Notes under the pieces: generated by a model
Seen by the model: the letters and a program-made list of their open reading frames with translations, nothing else
The model's database searches: none
Told to the model about the DNA's origin: nothing
Part shown: positions 1 to 6,987 of the stretch, one piece after another
Layout of the letters: every line of letters begins with the position of its first letter
Numbering within the stretch: the first letter of the stretch is position 1
Made by a program: the position numbers and the translations under genes
Origin: Mesostigma viride
Taxonomy: Eukaryota; Streptophyta; Mesostigmatophyceae; Mesostigmatales; Mesostigmataceae
Reading direction: 5' to 3'
Assembly: GCA_009746045.1 (NCBI GenBank)
Contig: RPFO01001519.1
Span: 1-23,752 of the forward strand
Length of the DNA stretch: 23,752 nucleotides

Positions 1-348
1 GTGGATGACGTGGACTACTTCGTCAGCGAGACAGGGGACGGGGGGTACAAGTTGCAGCGGCGGAACTTGTTCGGCTCCATCCGCGAGGCCGTACGCGGCG
101 CCGTCCACACTCTGATGCCCATCGACGACATATTGAAGGAGTACATGGGAGACATCCTGGACAAGGACACCTTCAAGGGCGGGGAGGAGACGGGCGAGAT
201 CTTCGAAGAGGAAGGCGACGAGGAAGACGAAGAGGAGGAAGCCGGCGAGGGAGATACCCGCAGCGTGCAAGTCGCTCCGGGGAGTCTTCAGGCGAACCGA
301 GTCCGCTTCAGGCCGGATGAAGAAGAAGACGAGGACGACGGATTTTAA
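1..348 (+). CDS. 5'-truncated acidic-tailed protein, unknown function
   Basis: The reading frame is open from the first base of the window and stops at 346-348, so the true start is probably outside; the GTG at position 1 is only the first codon seen. The 115 visible residues have a mixed N-terminal part containing LFGSIREAVRGAVHTLMP and LKEYMGDIL, possibly amphipathic helices. A strongly acidic C-terminal half follows, with runs of Glu/Asp from about residue 65 and an Asp/Glu-rich end closing on Gly-Phe. I do not recognise the family. The stop codon is part of a hairpin at 346-364, and the next gene starts 22 bases later on the same strand. Confidence 0.6.
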   Translation: MDDVDYFVSETGDGGYKLQRRNLFGSIREAVRGAVHTLMPIDDILKEYMGDILDKDTFKGGEETGEIFEEEGDEEDEEEEAGEGDTRSVQVAPGSLQANRVRFRPDEEEDEDDGF

Positions 349-364
349 TAGCGGATAGCTATTA
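346..364 (+). terminator. Perfect hairpin containing the stop codon of the first gene
   Basis: TAATAGC (346-352) and GCTATTA (358-364) are perfect inverted repeats around a 5-base loop. The stem includes the stop codon of the upstream gene. The right arm overlaps the TATAC-like element in front of the next gene. It is one of several stop-associated hairpins in this window. Confidence 0.5.
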
Positions 365-370
365 TACCGC

Positions 371-1018
371 ATGAATCCGAAAACAGAGCTTTTGCCTGTT
401 AGCACGGCGGCGAACGGGAGGAAGACGATCCGAGGGTGGGATCGGACCCAATTCCCTCTGTCCGTAGATGCGGTGGAGTACATCCGTTCGACGCTCGCTT
501 CCGGAAAGGAGATCGGGGGCACGTTCGTTCCCGACTCGAACGGGGTTCTCCATCGGTTTACGACGACCGCGTTCGGTCACGAGAACGACGTCCAGATCCC
601 CCACGGGACGTTCGAATGGCACACCCACCCTCAGCGGTGCGGGATGACCGACTGCTCTCTGTCGAGTCCGAGTGACACGGACGTCGGGATCATATTGGAC
701 GACGTCGCGACCGAAAACATAGCCCATCTTGTATTCAACCACTCGGGGGTTTTCGTAATGACGTTGACGCCGGGTCTCATCCTTCGCATAAAAAAGGAAG
801 GGAAGCGAGTCTCGCGCGATATCAAGAAAATTTTCACTCGGCTGCAAGACGACTTCGCTGTCAAGTACAACAAGACTCGCGACGAGGAGTCGAAGGACCG
901 GGCCGAGCTGTGGCATCAGACTGAGTGGATGAGACTAGCGCGCGCGTCAGGGATACACGTCGACTTCTTTCGGTACGGCGAGGTGCCGTACGTGTCCGTC
1001 GGCGCGCGTCAACGGTGA
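371..1018 (+). CDS. JAMM/MPN-type metallopeptidase-like protein
   Basis: 215 residues from ATG 371. The central part has the layout of a JAMM (MPN+) zinc metallopeptidase, the family of deubiquitinating Rpn11/AMSH enzymes and bacterial RadC/JAB proteins. Glu47 lies in KEIGGTF, His84 and His86 in WHTHP, and a Ser-x-x-Asp motif follows at Ser99-Asp102 (SPSD). The spacing from His86 to Ser99 is 12 residues, longer than the usual 7, with Cys90 and Cys95 inside the extra loop. The basic C-terminal 70 residues (KKEGKRVSRDIKK) look helical and lie outside the domain. A role in removing ubiquitin-like modifiers, or in processing a virion protein, is inference. The packaging ATPase follows 35 bases downstream on the same strand. 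A TATACCGC element abuts the ATG. Confidence 0.75.
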   Translation: MNPKTELLPVSTAANGRKTIRGWDRTQFPLSVDAVEYIRSTLASGKEIGGTFVPDSNGVLHRFTTTAFGHENDVQIPHGTFEWHTHPQRCGMTDCSLSSPSDTDVGIILDDVATENIAHLVFNHSGVFVMTLTPGLILRIKKEGKRVSRDIKKIFTRLQDDFAVKYNKTRDEESKDRAELWHQTEWMRLARASGIHVDFFRYGEVPYVSVGARQR

Positions 1019-1043
1019 TAGGTAATATTCCTTACGTACTATC
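1017..1043 (+). terminator. Bulged hairpin at the stop codon of the JAMM gene
   Basis: GATAG (1017-1021) pairs with CTATC (1039-1043), and inside it GTAA (1022-1025) pairs with TTAC (1032-1035). A 3-base bulge lies on the right side and the loop is 6 bases. The left arm begins within the TGA stop (1016-1018). This fits a transcript-end signal before the ATPase gene. Confidence 0.4.
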
Positions 1044-1053
1044 GAATTGGAAA

Positions 1054-1878
1054 ATGGACATTCAATTAAAAAAGTTCGACCCGTCCAAGATCGGGAATGA
1101 CAAAGTCGTCTGCATCGTGTCGAAACGCGGAGGCGGAAAGACGACGTTGGCAACCGATATCATGTATCATAAACGCGACATCCCTTCCGGCATCGTGATG
1201 TCCGGGACGGAGGGTTCGAATCGGCATTGGCAGAAGTATGTGCCTAGTTTGTTCGTGTACGAATCGTTTAATAAACCCGCCTTGCGCGCCCTTTTGAAAA
1301 ACCAAAAAAAGCTGTGCAAAATCGGCAAGGCTCAGAGCTGCTTCGTGGTGATGGACGATTGCGTGTACGACCGCTCGGTCATGCGCGATCCGTGCATGCG
1401 CGAGATCGCGTTGAACGGAAGACACATGAAGATATTCCTCCTGTTCATCAGTCAGTACAGCATGGACGTGACGCCGGACATCCGCAGCAACATCGACTAC
1501 GTTTTCGCGCTCCGAGAGAACATTATCATGAACAGGGAGAGGCTGTACCGAAACTATTTTGGCGTCATTCCCACCTTTGAGGCGTTTTGCGAGATCCTCG
1601 ACCAATGCACTCGGAATTACGAGTGCTTGGTCGTGGATCACACAAGCGAGTCAAATCGTATTGAAGACGTTATTTTTTGGTACAAGGCCACACCCCGCGA
1701 GCGCTTTTCGATCGGATGTCCGAGATTCTGGAACTACGCTCGGGCCAACTTTAACAAGGACTACAACAGCGACTCCGACGACGAGACGTTCGGCCCCAAG
1801 AAGGTCGTTAACACGCGCGTCAAGAAACTAAACGCCGACGGATCGGGCGCGGGGGGGCACTCTGAGTTCGACTTTTGA
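1054..1878 (+). CDS. A32-like genome packaging ATPase
   Basis: 274 residues from ATG 1054. The frame is open further upstream (from 925) but overlaps the JAMM gene there, so the internal ATG is preferred. This is the FtsK/HerA-type ATPase that pumps DNA into the capsid in Nucleocytoviricota. The P-loop is SKRGGGKTT (residues 23-31), with Ser where the canonical motif has Gly. The Walker B motif is FVVMDD (97-102). A conserved segment LFISQYSMDVTPDIRSN follows, typical of the arginine/sensor region of the family. The C-terminal tail is charged (SDSDDETFG), then basic, and ends in FDF. The length is normal for A32 homologues. The gene is convergent with MCP-A, 194 bases away, and a hairpin lies just past its stop. 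Confidence 0.93.
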   Translation: MDIQLKKFDPSKIGNDKVVCIVSKRGGGKTTLATDIMYHKRDIPSGIVMSGTEGSNRHWQKYVPSLFVYESFNKPALRALLKNQKKLCKIGKAQSCFVVMDDCVYDRSVMRDPCMREIALNGRHMKIFLLFISQYSMDVTPDIRSNIDYVFALRENIIMNRERLYRNYFGVIPTFEAFCEILDQCTRNYECLVVDHTSESNRIEDVIFWYKATPRERFSIGCPRFWNYARANFNKDYNSDSDDETFGPKKVVNTRVKKLNADGSGAGGHSEFDF

Positions 1879-1880
1879 CT

Positions 1881-1894
1881 CGTCTCGAAAGACG
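1881..1894 (+). terminator. Hairpin after the packaging ATPase
   Basis: A perfect 5-bp stem CGTCT/AGACG closes a CGAA tetraloop, starting 3 bases after the stop codon at 1876-1878. It is a candidate 3'-end signal. Confidence 0.4.
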
Positions 1895-2030
1895 GCCCGC
1901 GTGAGTTAGCAACGGTTTTCTTAGAACGACAACACTTGACAAAAAAGGAGAAACACGGCGGCGGTTTCGCGGCATAGAACCAGGCTCGTCACTACTGACG
2001 TTTATCAATGAAACAAATTCGGCCAATACA

Positions 2031-2049
2031 CGGAGCGGTACCCGCTTCG
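2031..2049 (-). terminator. Strong hairpin downstream of MCP-A
   Basis: CGGAGCGG (2031-2038) pairs with CCGCTTCG (2042-2049) over 8 positions, one of them G-T, around a 3-base loop. It lies 24 bases beyond the MCP-A stop on the minus strand. Confidence 0.45.
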
Positions 2050-2072
2050 TGAGCGATGGGCGAGCGTCACCG

Positions 2073-3452
2073 TTACGAGGCGAAACGCTTGCCGCCCATT
2101 CCCGAGCTGATTGCCATTACGTTGAACGACCGAGCGTAAATCTCGATGACGCCCTTGGGCAGCTTGTGAGTGACGCTGTTCTTCTGAAGGCCCAACAGGA
2201 CGAGCTTGACGGTGTCCATTCGGCTGAAGTTCAGCGAACCGGTGGGCTTCCAGTTTTCGGGCTCCAGAGCGAACGGAATCACGTACACGTGATTGTTCGA
2301 GGGCAGGCGAGTATGGAACTGGAGGGGAAGCACGTAGCTGAAGTAGATGGGATCGCGGCCCTCGCCGAACATCTGCTGCGAGTTGAGGGTGAGGTTCGCC
2401 TTCTCAAACAGGTGTCCGTCCCCGAACTTGCTGTTCTTGTTCGTGAAGTTCCAGTACGCCTCCGTGGGATCTTGAGAGGTCTCGGGGTCGATCATGCGAT
2501 TGTCCGCCTTGTAGTAGAAGATCAGCTCCTTCACAGGGTGGCTAAAGGACAACCCGATGGTCTCGAGCCCAGACCCCTCGCTGACGTAGTGGGAGTAGTG
2601 CTGCGTTTCCGTGATCAGGTAGTGATGCCTCTCCTCCGCGAACTGCTTCCGCTCGAAGTCGTCCAGGTACACGAACCGGCATATCAGACGGAACTTGGTG
2701 ATGTCGGGCATGGCCGCCATCATCGCGTCACGGTATCCTGGGCCGCCGACGGTGGGATGGTCCCACGGGAGCACGCCGCCTGCGAGGCTCGTGCCGGGGT
2801 AGTTGGGGCCGCCAACGACCTGGGTGAAGATAGACTCCTTCGTGTTCAGCGTGACGACGATCTTCGCGTCGTGGTACTGGAGCGCGATCATCGGGAAGGC
2901 CATGCCGTCCTCCAGGCAGAACGAGAACTGCAGAGGGACGTAGATGTGGCTCTTGGTCATCCCGGTCTGTCCGCCGTTGTCCACGAGGATGGTACCGCCG
3001 TGGCGGGTGGGCGTGTTCTCGACGTACGAAGTGGACGGGTCCCGGCTAAGCTGGTCGTACACGTGCATGAACTCCCCGGTCATCTCCTCGATGGTCGTTC
3101 CGCCCACCTTGAACTCGACCTTCTTAATGATGATGCGGGCGATGTCGTCCAAGAACGGATCGAAGATCTTCCACCACGCCTTCCCGAACTCCGGGTTGCT
3201 CCACTCGTTGATAGGCGGTATCTCCAAGTACAGGAACGCGCGCGATATGAGATCTCCGCTCTTGGGAAGCTGGAACTGGACCTCGCGACCAAAGCCCTGG
3301 TTGCCGGCCACGGACACCACCTCCATGTCCTCAAACGAGAAGTTGGTGTGGCGGGGGTAGATCGCCTTAAAGAAGGTCTTGACGGGCGAGACCGTCAGGG
3401 CCGCGTCCTGTGGACCCTTGGCTCGGAGAATGAGAACAGGACAGCCAGACAT
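2073..3452 (-). CDS. Major capsid protein, paralogue A
   Basis: 459 residues, intact, ATG at 3452. This is a double-jelly-roll major capsid protein that trimerises into the pseudo-hexagonal capsomers of icosahedral Nucleocytoviricota virions. The N-terminal jelly roll (Capsid_N) carries TFFKAIYPRHTNFSFED near residue 25, GDLISRAFLYLEI, IEEMTGEFMHVYD and LQYHDAKIVV. The C-terminal jelly roll (Capsid_NCLDV) starts after VYLDDFERKQFA, with HPVKELIFYYK, GDGHLFEKANL, RDPIYFSYVLP, IPFALEPENWKPTGS and the end SGMGGKRFAS. It has the shortest loops of the four paralogues and is the best candidate for the bulk capsomer. It is followed on the same strand by MCP-B, whose stop lies 78 bases upstream of this start. 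An AT-rich TTATAATGTATAATA box (3462-3476) precedes the start. Confidence 0.95.
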   Translation of the reverse strand: MSGCPVLILRAKGPQDAALTVSPVKTFFKAIYPRHTNFSFEDMEVVSVAGNQGFGREVQFQLPKSGDLISRAFLYLEIPPINEWSNPEFGKAWWKIFDPFLDDIARIIIKKVEFKVGGTTIEEMTGEFMHVYDQLSRDPSTSYVENTPTRHGGTILVDNGGQTGMTKSHIYVPLQFSFCLEDGMAFPMIALQYHDAKIVVTLNTKESIFTQVVGGPNYPGTSLAGGVLPWDHPTVGGPGYRDAMMAAMPDITKFRLICRFVYLDDFERKQFAEERHHYLITETQHYSHYVSEGSGLETIGLSFSHPVKELIFYYKADNRMIDPETSQDPTEAYWNFTNKNSKFGDGHLFEKANLTLNSQQMFGEGRDPIYFSYVLPLQFHTRLPSNNHVYVIPFALEPENWKPTGSLNFSRMDTVKLVLLGLQKNSVTHKLPKGVIEIYARSFNVMAISSGMGGKRFAS

Positions 3453-3480
3453 GGTACACTGTTATAATGTATAATACACG
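3453..3480 (-). promoter_or_regulatory. Putative late promoter of MCP-A
   Basis: On the minus strand an AT-rich block reading TATTATACATTATAA lies 10 to 24 bases before the MCP-A ATG. Similar TATAC/TATAA blocks precede MCP-C, MCP-D, the LysM gene and others. The function is inferred from position and repetition only. Confidence 0.4.
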
Positions 3481-3530
3481 AAAAGATTTTTTATGGGACG
3501 ATCCGAATGGACCGAACAGTGGATGCTTGC

Positions 3531-4730
3531 TTATGACGCGAACCGCTTTCCGCCCATACCCGACTGGATACGGACAAGGTTGAAGCTCCTTGCGTACACG
3601 TCGATCGTCCCTGGCGGGATGCCGCCCTTGGACGAAGACCCGATGCCCTTAAGAGCGAGCTTCACGCTGTCGAGGCGGGACATGTTCACACTGCCGGACG
3701 GCTTCCAGGACTCCGGGCGAAGGCAGAACGGGATGCAGTACACCCTAGAGTTCTTCTCGACGCGCGTGTGGAAATCCGCCGGAACCAAAAACGAGAAGTA
3801 GATAGGGTCGCGGCCGTCTCCGTACAGACTCTGCGAGTTCATGTACAGGTTGGCGCGCGAGAACAGATGCCCGTCTCCGAACTCGCTGTTGTCGTTGTAG
3901 AACTTCCAGTATGCGTTGTAGCCGAAGTCAGGATCGGAACGGAACTTGTTAGCGACGAAAGAGAGGTCCGAGGGCTTGTACCAGAAGAGCAGTTCCTTGA
4001 CCGGGTGGTTGAAACGGAGCTCCAAGTCGACCTCGCTCTCCCCTCCGACGTGCTGCTGGAAGAACTGGGTCTCGGTGATGAGGTACTCGTGCCCGTTGAG
4101 AGCGAACTGCTTCCTTTCGAAATCGTCCAGGTAGAAGAACCTGGCGACGAGCTTGCACTCGAACTTGGGGGGGTGCGCGATCCAGTTGCTTCGTGGGTGA
4201 AGGAACGCCTGGGATGTGCCAGCCGAGTAGTTGATCGACTGGGGGATCTTGGAAGCGTCGATGTTCATGAACCAGTCCCCGGTGTTGCCGAACAGGTCGC
4301 CCGCCCCGAGCGCCTTCACGCGGACCACCGCGCCCGTCAGGATGCCATTGGCGCCCGTCGACCACGTGTCCACGGAGAACCGGGTTGCCCCCTGGGTGTC
4401 CGCGAGCGAAGCCCAATAGGACCCGGTGTTCGTGATCACGTCCGAGCCTCGAGTGGCCGAGAACATGGTGTTCGGCTGCAGACCCCACACCTGGCGGATC
4501 ACGGGGAGACGCGCGGAAGAAGAAACGATACCAGAGGTGGCTCCGATGTCGTTCGGGGTAACGGCGGTGTTGTAGAACCACACGTACTCCCACTTGACGT
4601 TGCTGGCGCTCGCGATTGCCGTAACGGTATCGGGACTGCTTCCGAGATACAGGGTCTTCGCGGATATGGTCGGGTTCGCCATGTGGGGCCACAGAGGGTG
4701 CATCTCCTTCTGGATTCCGTCCAGATACAC
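3531..4730 (-). CDS. MCP-B segment 3: end of lectin-like insert and C-terminal jelly roll
   Basis: This is the last of three segments, each in a different frame, that together make MCP-B (3531-6630). The frame is open upstream of the first in-frame ATG (4730), and coding similarity begins near 4790, so that ATG is not a real start. The first part ends a LamG-like module: VYLDGIQ, then TLYLGSS, then VWFYNTAVTPNDIG. That order (strand with DG, LYLG, late FYN-A) is typical of LamG_3 modules. A linker follows, then FFYLDDFERKQFA, HPVKELLFWYK, GDGHLFSRANL, RDPIYFSFLVP, IPFCLRPESWKPSGS and the terminal SGMGGKRFAS. The close match of this tail to MCP-A and MCP-C suggests tandem duplication. Confidence 0.85.
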   Translation of the reverse strand: MYLDGIQKEMHPLWPHMANPTISAKTLYLGSSPDTVTAIASASNVKWEYVWFYNTAVTPNDIGATSGIVSSSARLPVIRQVWGLQPNTMFSATRGSDVITNTGSYWASLADTQGATRFSVDTWSTGANGILTGAVVRVKALGAGDLFGNTGDWFMNIDASKIPQSINYSAGTSQAFLHPRSNWIAHPPKFECKLVARFFYLDDFERKQFALNGHEYLITETQFFQQHVGGESEVDLELRFNHPVKELLFWYKPSDLSFVANKFRSDPDFGYNAYWKFYNDNSEFGDGHLFSRANLYMNSQSLYGDGRDPIYFSFLVPADFHTRVEKNSRVYCIPFCLRPESWKPSGSVNMSRLDSVKLALKGIGSSSKGGIPPGTIDVYARSFNLVRIQSGMGGKRFAS

Positions 4731-6040
4731 CTGGTATACGGTGTTGTTGTTGTAGAAGTACCCGTTCCAGAACTGGACCTCTTGATCTTCAGCTTCTGCT
4801 TCGGAGAGTACGCCAGGTTAGTGATTCCGACCGGCCCGAACGTGAGGACGCTTCCGTACTCCGCGGTCGCGTGGAAACCGCCGTGACTGGCGTCGTCCAC
4901 GTTCACGAGCGCGTACTGCACGCCGTCCACGAAGATGGCGACGGACTGGATGCTCTGAACCGAGCTCGGAGTCGTGGTGCCGAACTTGGGATACGGAAGC
5001 CTCGTGATGGTCATCGAATGCCACGTGTCCAGAGACAGAGCGGGCATGTCGACCTTGAGGCGGCGGTCGTTGGTCGCCCCAGAGTCCTGAGTCTGCAGGT
5101 ACATGTCGGTTGCCGACGGGGTCAAGTAGACACTCATGCGGTTCTTGCGGTTGGCGACCATGTCTGCGGTGGTGGCCGGTCCGATGGTGAACAGATGAGT
5201 AGAGTTAGCGTCGAGACTGGCACTAGCGATGCGGAAGTCAAAGTTCACGGAGAACAGGTTGGTCGATGTGCCGCTACCGTCGGTCAACGGGATCTCCACG
5301 CGGTCGTGGGTGTTGGAGGCCGTGGTGTAGTCGGTGGCGGAGTTCGTCCACGCGATCTCGCCAGTCGAAACAGACACGTTGGAACCGATGACCTGAGCGG
5401 GGACCGAGCCCGTGCCGGTGTTGGCCGTCGAGCCAGCGGCGAAGTACCACTTGCCCGGTGTGGAGGCGGGAAGGCTGCCGTTCGTATGGTTCTCCACGCG
5501 GGTGACGACCAGCGCGTGGCTCTGGCCATCGCCGATGTACAGTTTGTCCTGAGGCCAGGACTCCATCTGAGTCGACACTCCGCCCGCCTTCGGCCGAAGC
5601 TTGAAGTCTCCCGACGAGCCGTTGAAAACCGTCACATTGTCCGTGGCATCTCCGTACACAAACACCGTCGTCCCGGTGCTCCCCACGTTCGTGGCGGGGC
5701 AGGTGACGGTCGTCGCGATCGTGAAGGTCGTGTCCCCGCCGTGGAAACTCGCGTCGCTCAAATCCACCCTGGCGTGGTTCGCGGTGGCGCCGTACGCGCC
5801 CCCGGAAGACTTGATCGCGTTGTCCGCGTTCGTGTAGTTGAAGACCTGGAACTTCGGGTTCAGGGCGGTGGGCTGCATGCTGCCCGTGTTGTCCAGATCT
5901 CCGTCAAAGTCCCAGTATCCGCCGCCGCGTTATCCGCGACGACCTGGTTGTACGGGAAACCCGAGTAATCGATCGCCGCAGATCCGGATGTGTCGACCGG
6001 GAAGTCGTTCGCGTAATACGTGAACATCTCGTCGGGGTCG
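4160..6040 (-). other. Loop insertion in MCP-B with two or three lectin-like modules
   Basis: Compared with MCP-A, where about 55 residues join the strand HDAKIVV to the strand VYLDDFERKQFA, the equivalent connection in MCP-B spans about 1.9 kb. Most of that is LamG/ConA-like sequence, seen in two of the three frames of the gene. In solved Nucleocytoviricota capsid proteins such loops face the outside of the capsomer. This places the modules on the virion surface by inference. Confidence 0.65.
4499..5878 (-). CDS. MCP-B segment 2: lectin-like (LamG/ConA-type) insert
   Basis: Middle segment of MCP-B in its own frame; its useful coding part is about 5910-4790. It is not a free-standing gene, since similarity to capsid proteins continues on both sides in other frames. 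It is rich in Ser, Thr, Gly and Asn. It holds at least one and probably two concanavalin-A-like modules. In the second, HDRVEIPLTDG, FSVNFDFRI, LDTWHSMTITR and AIFVDGVQYALVN occur in the LamG_3 order. In the first, NHARVDLSDASF, TTFTIATTV, DGQSHALVVTR and GKWYF occur in a similar order. Such modules bind glycans or proteins. After about 4790 this frame turns into low-complexity Ser/Arg/Thr sequence, while the neighbouring frame resumes the domain. That marks a frame break near 4780-4795; the other break is near 5920-5935. Confidence 0.75.
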   Translation of the reverse strand: MQPTALNPKFQVFNYTNADNAIKSSGGAYGATANHARVDLSDASFHGGDTTFTIATTVTCPATNVGSTGTTVFVYGDATDNVTVFNGSSGDFKLRPKAGGVSTQMESWPQDKLYIGDGQSHALVVTRVENHTNGSLPASTPGKWYFAAGSTANTGTGSVPAQVIGSNVSVSTGEIAWTNSATDYTTASNTHDRVEIPLTDGSGTSTNLFSVNFDFRIASASLDANSTHLFTIGPATTADMVANRKNRMSVYLTPSATDMYLQTQDSGATNDRRLKVDMPALSLDTWHSMTITRLPYPKFGTTTPSSVQSIQSVAIFVDGVQYALVNVDDASHGGFHATAEYGSVLTFGPVGITNLAYSPKQKLKIKRSSSGTGTSTTTTPYTRCIWTESRRRCTLCGPTWRTRPYPRRPCISEAVPIPLRQSRAPATSSGSTCGSTTPPLPRTTSEPPLVSFLLPRVSP

Positions 6041-6630
6041 GCGAACTGGACGCGGATGACCACATCGTGGTGCTGGATGGCGATCATAGGCAGGGCCAGG
6101 CCCGGGTCCATCGTGAAGGCGAACTCGATGGGGATGTAGATGTGCTGGCGACGAGTGCCGTTGCAATAGTCGTAAATGTCGCCGAATTCGTCAAACTTGA
6201 CGCTGCCGCCGTGGTTGGTCGGCAGGTTGTCCACGCTGCTCTTGTGGCTCTTCCTTGAGAGGATATCCATGACGTGGAGGAAGTCGCCCGTCAGCCTCTC
6301 GATGCTAAACCCGCCAATCACGAGCTCGACGTACTTGATCAGAATGCGGGCAAAGTCCTTCGCGAATGGAGAGTACTTCAAGTTGGGGAACTCCTCCACG
6401 TCCAGATACAGCATGACCTTGTGAAGGAGGTCGCCGGACCTCGGAATCTTGAACTCGATCAGTTGGCCGTACGTCACCACACCGGCCGTGTGCGTGATCT
6501 CGGCGTCCTCCATCGCGTAGTTCGTATGCCTGCCCCATGTCGACTTGAAAAAAGTGATTTCGGGGTCCACGATGAGCATGACATCCTGGCTGCCCTTACT
6601 ACGAATCCACATAACCGCGGCCGAGGACAT
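5860..6630 (-). CDS. MCP-B segment 1: N-terminal jelly roll of the large capsid protein
   Basis: Starts at ATG 6630. It carries the N-terminal capsid jelly roll: EITFFKSTWGRHTNYAMED, GDLLHKVMLYLDV, LTGDFLHVMDIL, LPTNHGGSV, IYIPIEFAFT and IQHHDVVIRVQF. The frame is good capsid protein to about VVADNAAAD. It then runs into nonsense and a stop near 5860, while the next frame takes over near a CCGCCGCCG run (5921-5935). All three segments span about 1,030 codons, against 459 residues for MCP-A. The excess is about 570 residues, all between the strand ending IRVQF and the strand YLDDFERKQFA. A TGTATACA block at 6641-6648 lies just upstream. Confidence 0.88.
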   Translation of the reverse strand: MSSAAVMWIRSKGSQDVMLIVDPEITFFKSTWGRHTNYAMEDAEITHTAGVVTYGQLIEFKIPRSGDLLHKVMLYLDVEEFPNLKYSPFAKDFARILIKYVELVIGGFSIERLTGDFLHVMDILSRKSHKSSVDNLPTNHGGSVKFDEFGDIYDYCNGTRRQHIYIPIEFAFTMDPGLALPMIAIQHHDVVIRVQFADPDEMFTYYANDFPVDTSGSAAIDYSGFPYNQVVADNAAADTGTLTEIWTTRAACSPPP

Positions 6631-6636
6631 GGCGTG

Positions 6637-6655
6637 TTATTGTATACAGTACGTA
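6637..6655 (-). promoter_or_regulatory. Putative late promoter of MCP-B
   Basis: An AT-rich block with the 8-bp palindrome TGTATACA (6641-6648) lies about 11 bases before the MCP-B start. The 36-base gap between MCP-B and MCP-C leaves little other room for a promoter. Confidence 0.3.
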
Positions 6656-6666
6656 GCGAAATTTTT

Positions 6667-6987
6667 TTACGAAGCGTACCGCTTCCCGCCCATGCCCGCC
6701 TGGATCGAAAGCAAGTTAAAGTTGCGCGCGTACACGTTGATCGTGCCCGCCGGGATGCCACCCAGACCCGTCAGGACAAGCTTCACGTCGTCAAGGCGGG
6801 ACATGTTGACCGACCCGGTGGGCTTGCAGTTGCCGGGGTCGAGACAGAACGGGATGATGTAGATGTTGTGATCGGTGTCCATGCGCTTATGGAACTGGGT
6901 GGGAATCACGTACGAGAAGTACACGGGATCCTTGCCGTCGCCGTACATGTTCTGAGAGTTGAGAATCAGATTCGCGGTCTTGAACAA
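6667..6987 (-). CDS. MCP-C segment 2: C-terminal part of capsid paralogue C
   Basis: C-terminal segment of MCP-C in a different frame from its first part. It contains KTANLILNSQNMYGDG, KDPVYFSYVIPTQFHKR, IPFCLDPGNCKPTGS, MSRLDDVKL and the end IQAGMGGKRYAS. All of these match the second jelly roll of MCP-A and MCP-B. The frame is open and capsid-like well before the first in-frame ATG at 6987, back to about 7090, so it is a continuation and not a separate gene. Confidence 0.85.
   Translation of the reverse strand: MFKTANLILNSQNMYGDGKDPVYFSYVIPTQFHKRMDTDHNIYIIPFCLDPGNCKPTGSVNMSRLDDVKLVLTGLGGIPAGTINVYARNFNLLSIQAGMGGKRYAS

Larger units (their letters stand above)
1879..2072. other. Convergent intergenic region with a hairpin for each flanking gene
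   Basis: 194 bases separate the stops of the packaging ATPase (+) and MCP-A (-). CGTCT/AGACG with a CGAA tetraloop (1881-1894) lies 2 bases after the ATPase stop. A stronger hairpin at 2031-2049 has an 8-pair stem with one G-T pair and a TAC loop, and lies 24 bases past the MCP-A stop. No coding signal was seen between them. Confidence 0.5.

Noticed and set aside
2049-3467. 472-codon plus-strand frame across MCP-A
   Set aside because: It is a shadow of the capsid gene. Its Val/Leu/Arg-rich low-quality protein has no domain, while the opposite strand has unmistakable MCP motifs.
3768-4886. 372-codon plus-strand frame across MCP-B
   Set aside because: Antisense shadow in GC-rich DNA; the capsid and lectin-like motifs are on the minus strand.
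4871-5968. 365-codon plus-strand frame across the MCP-B insert
   Set aside because: Composition is dominated by Arg, Val, Gly and Asp, as in antisense frames elsewhere in the window. The minus strand carries the LamG-like motifs.
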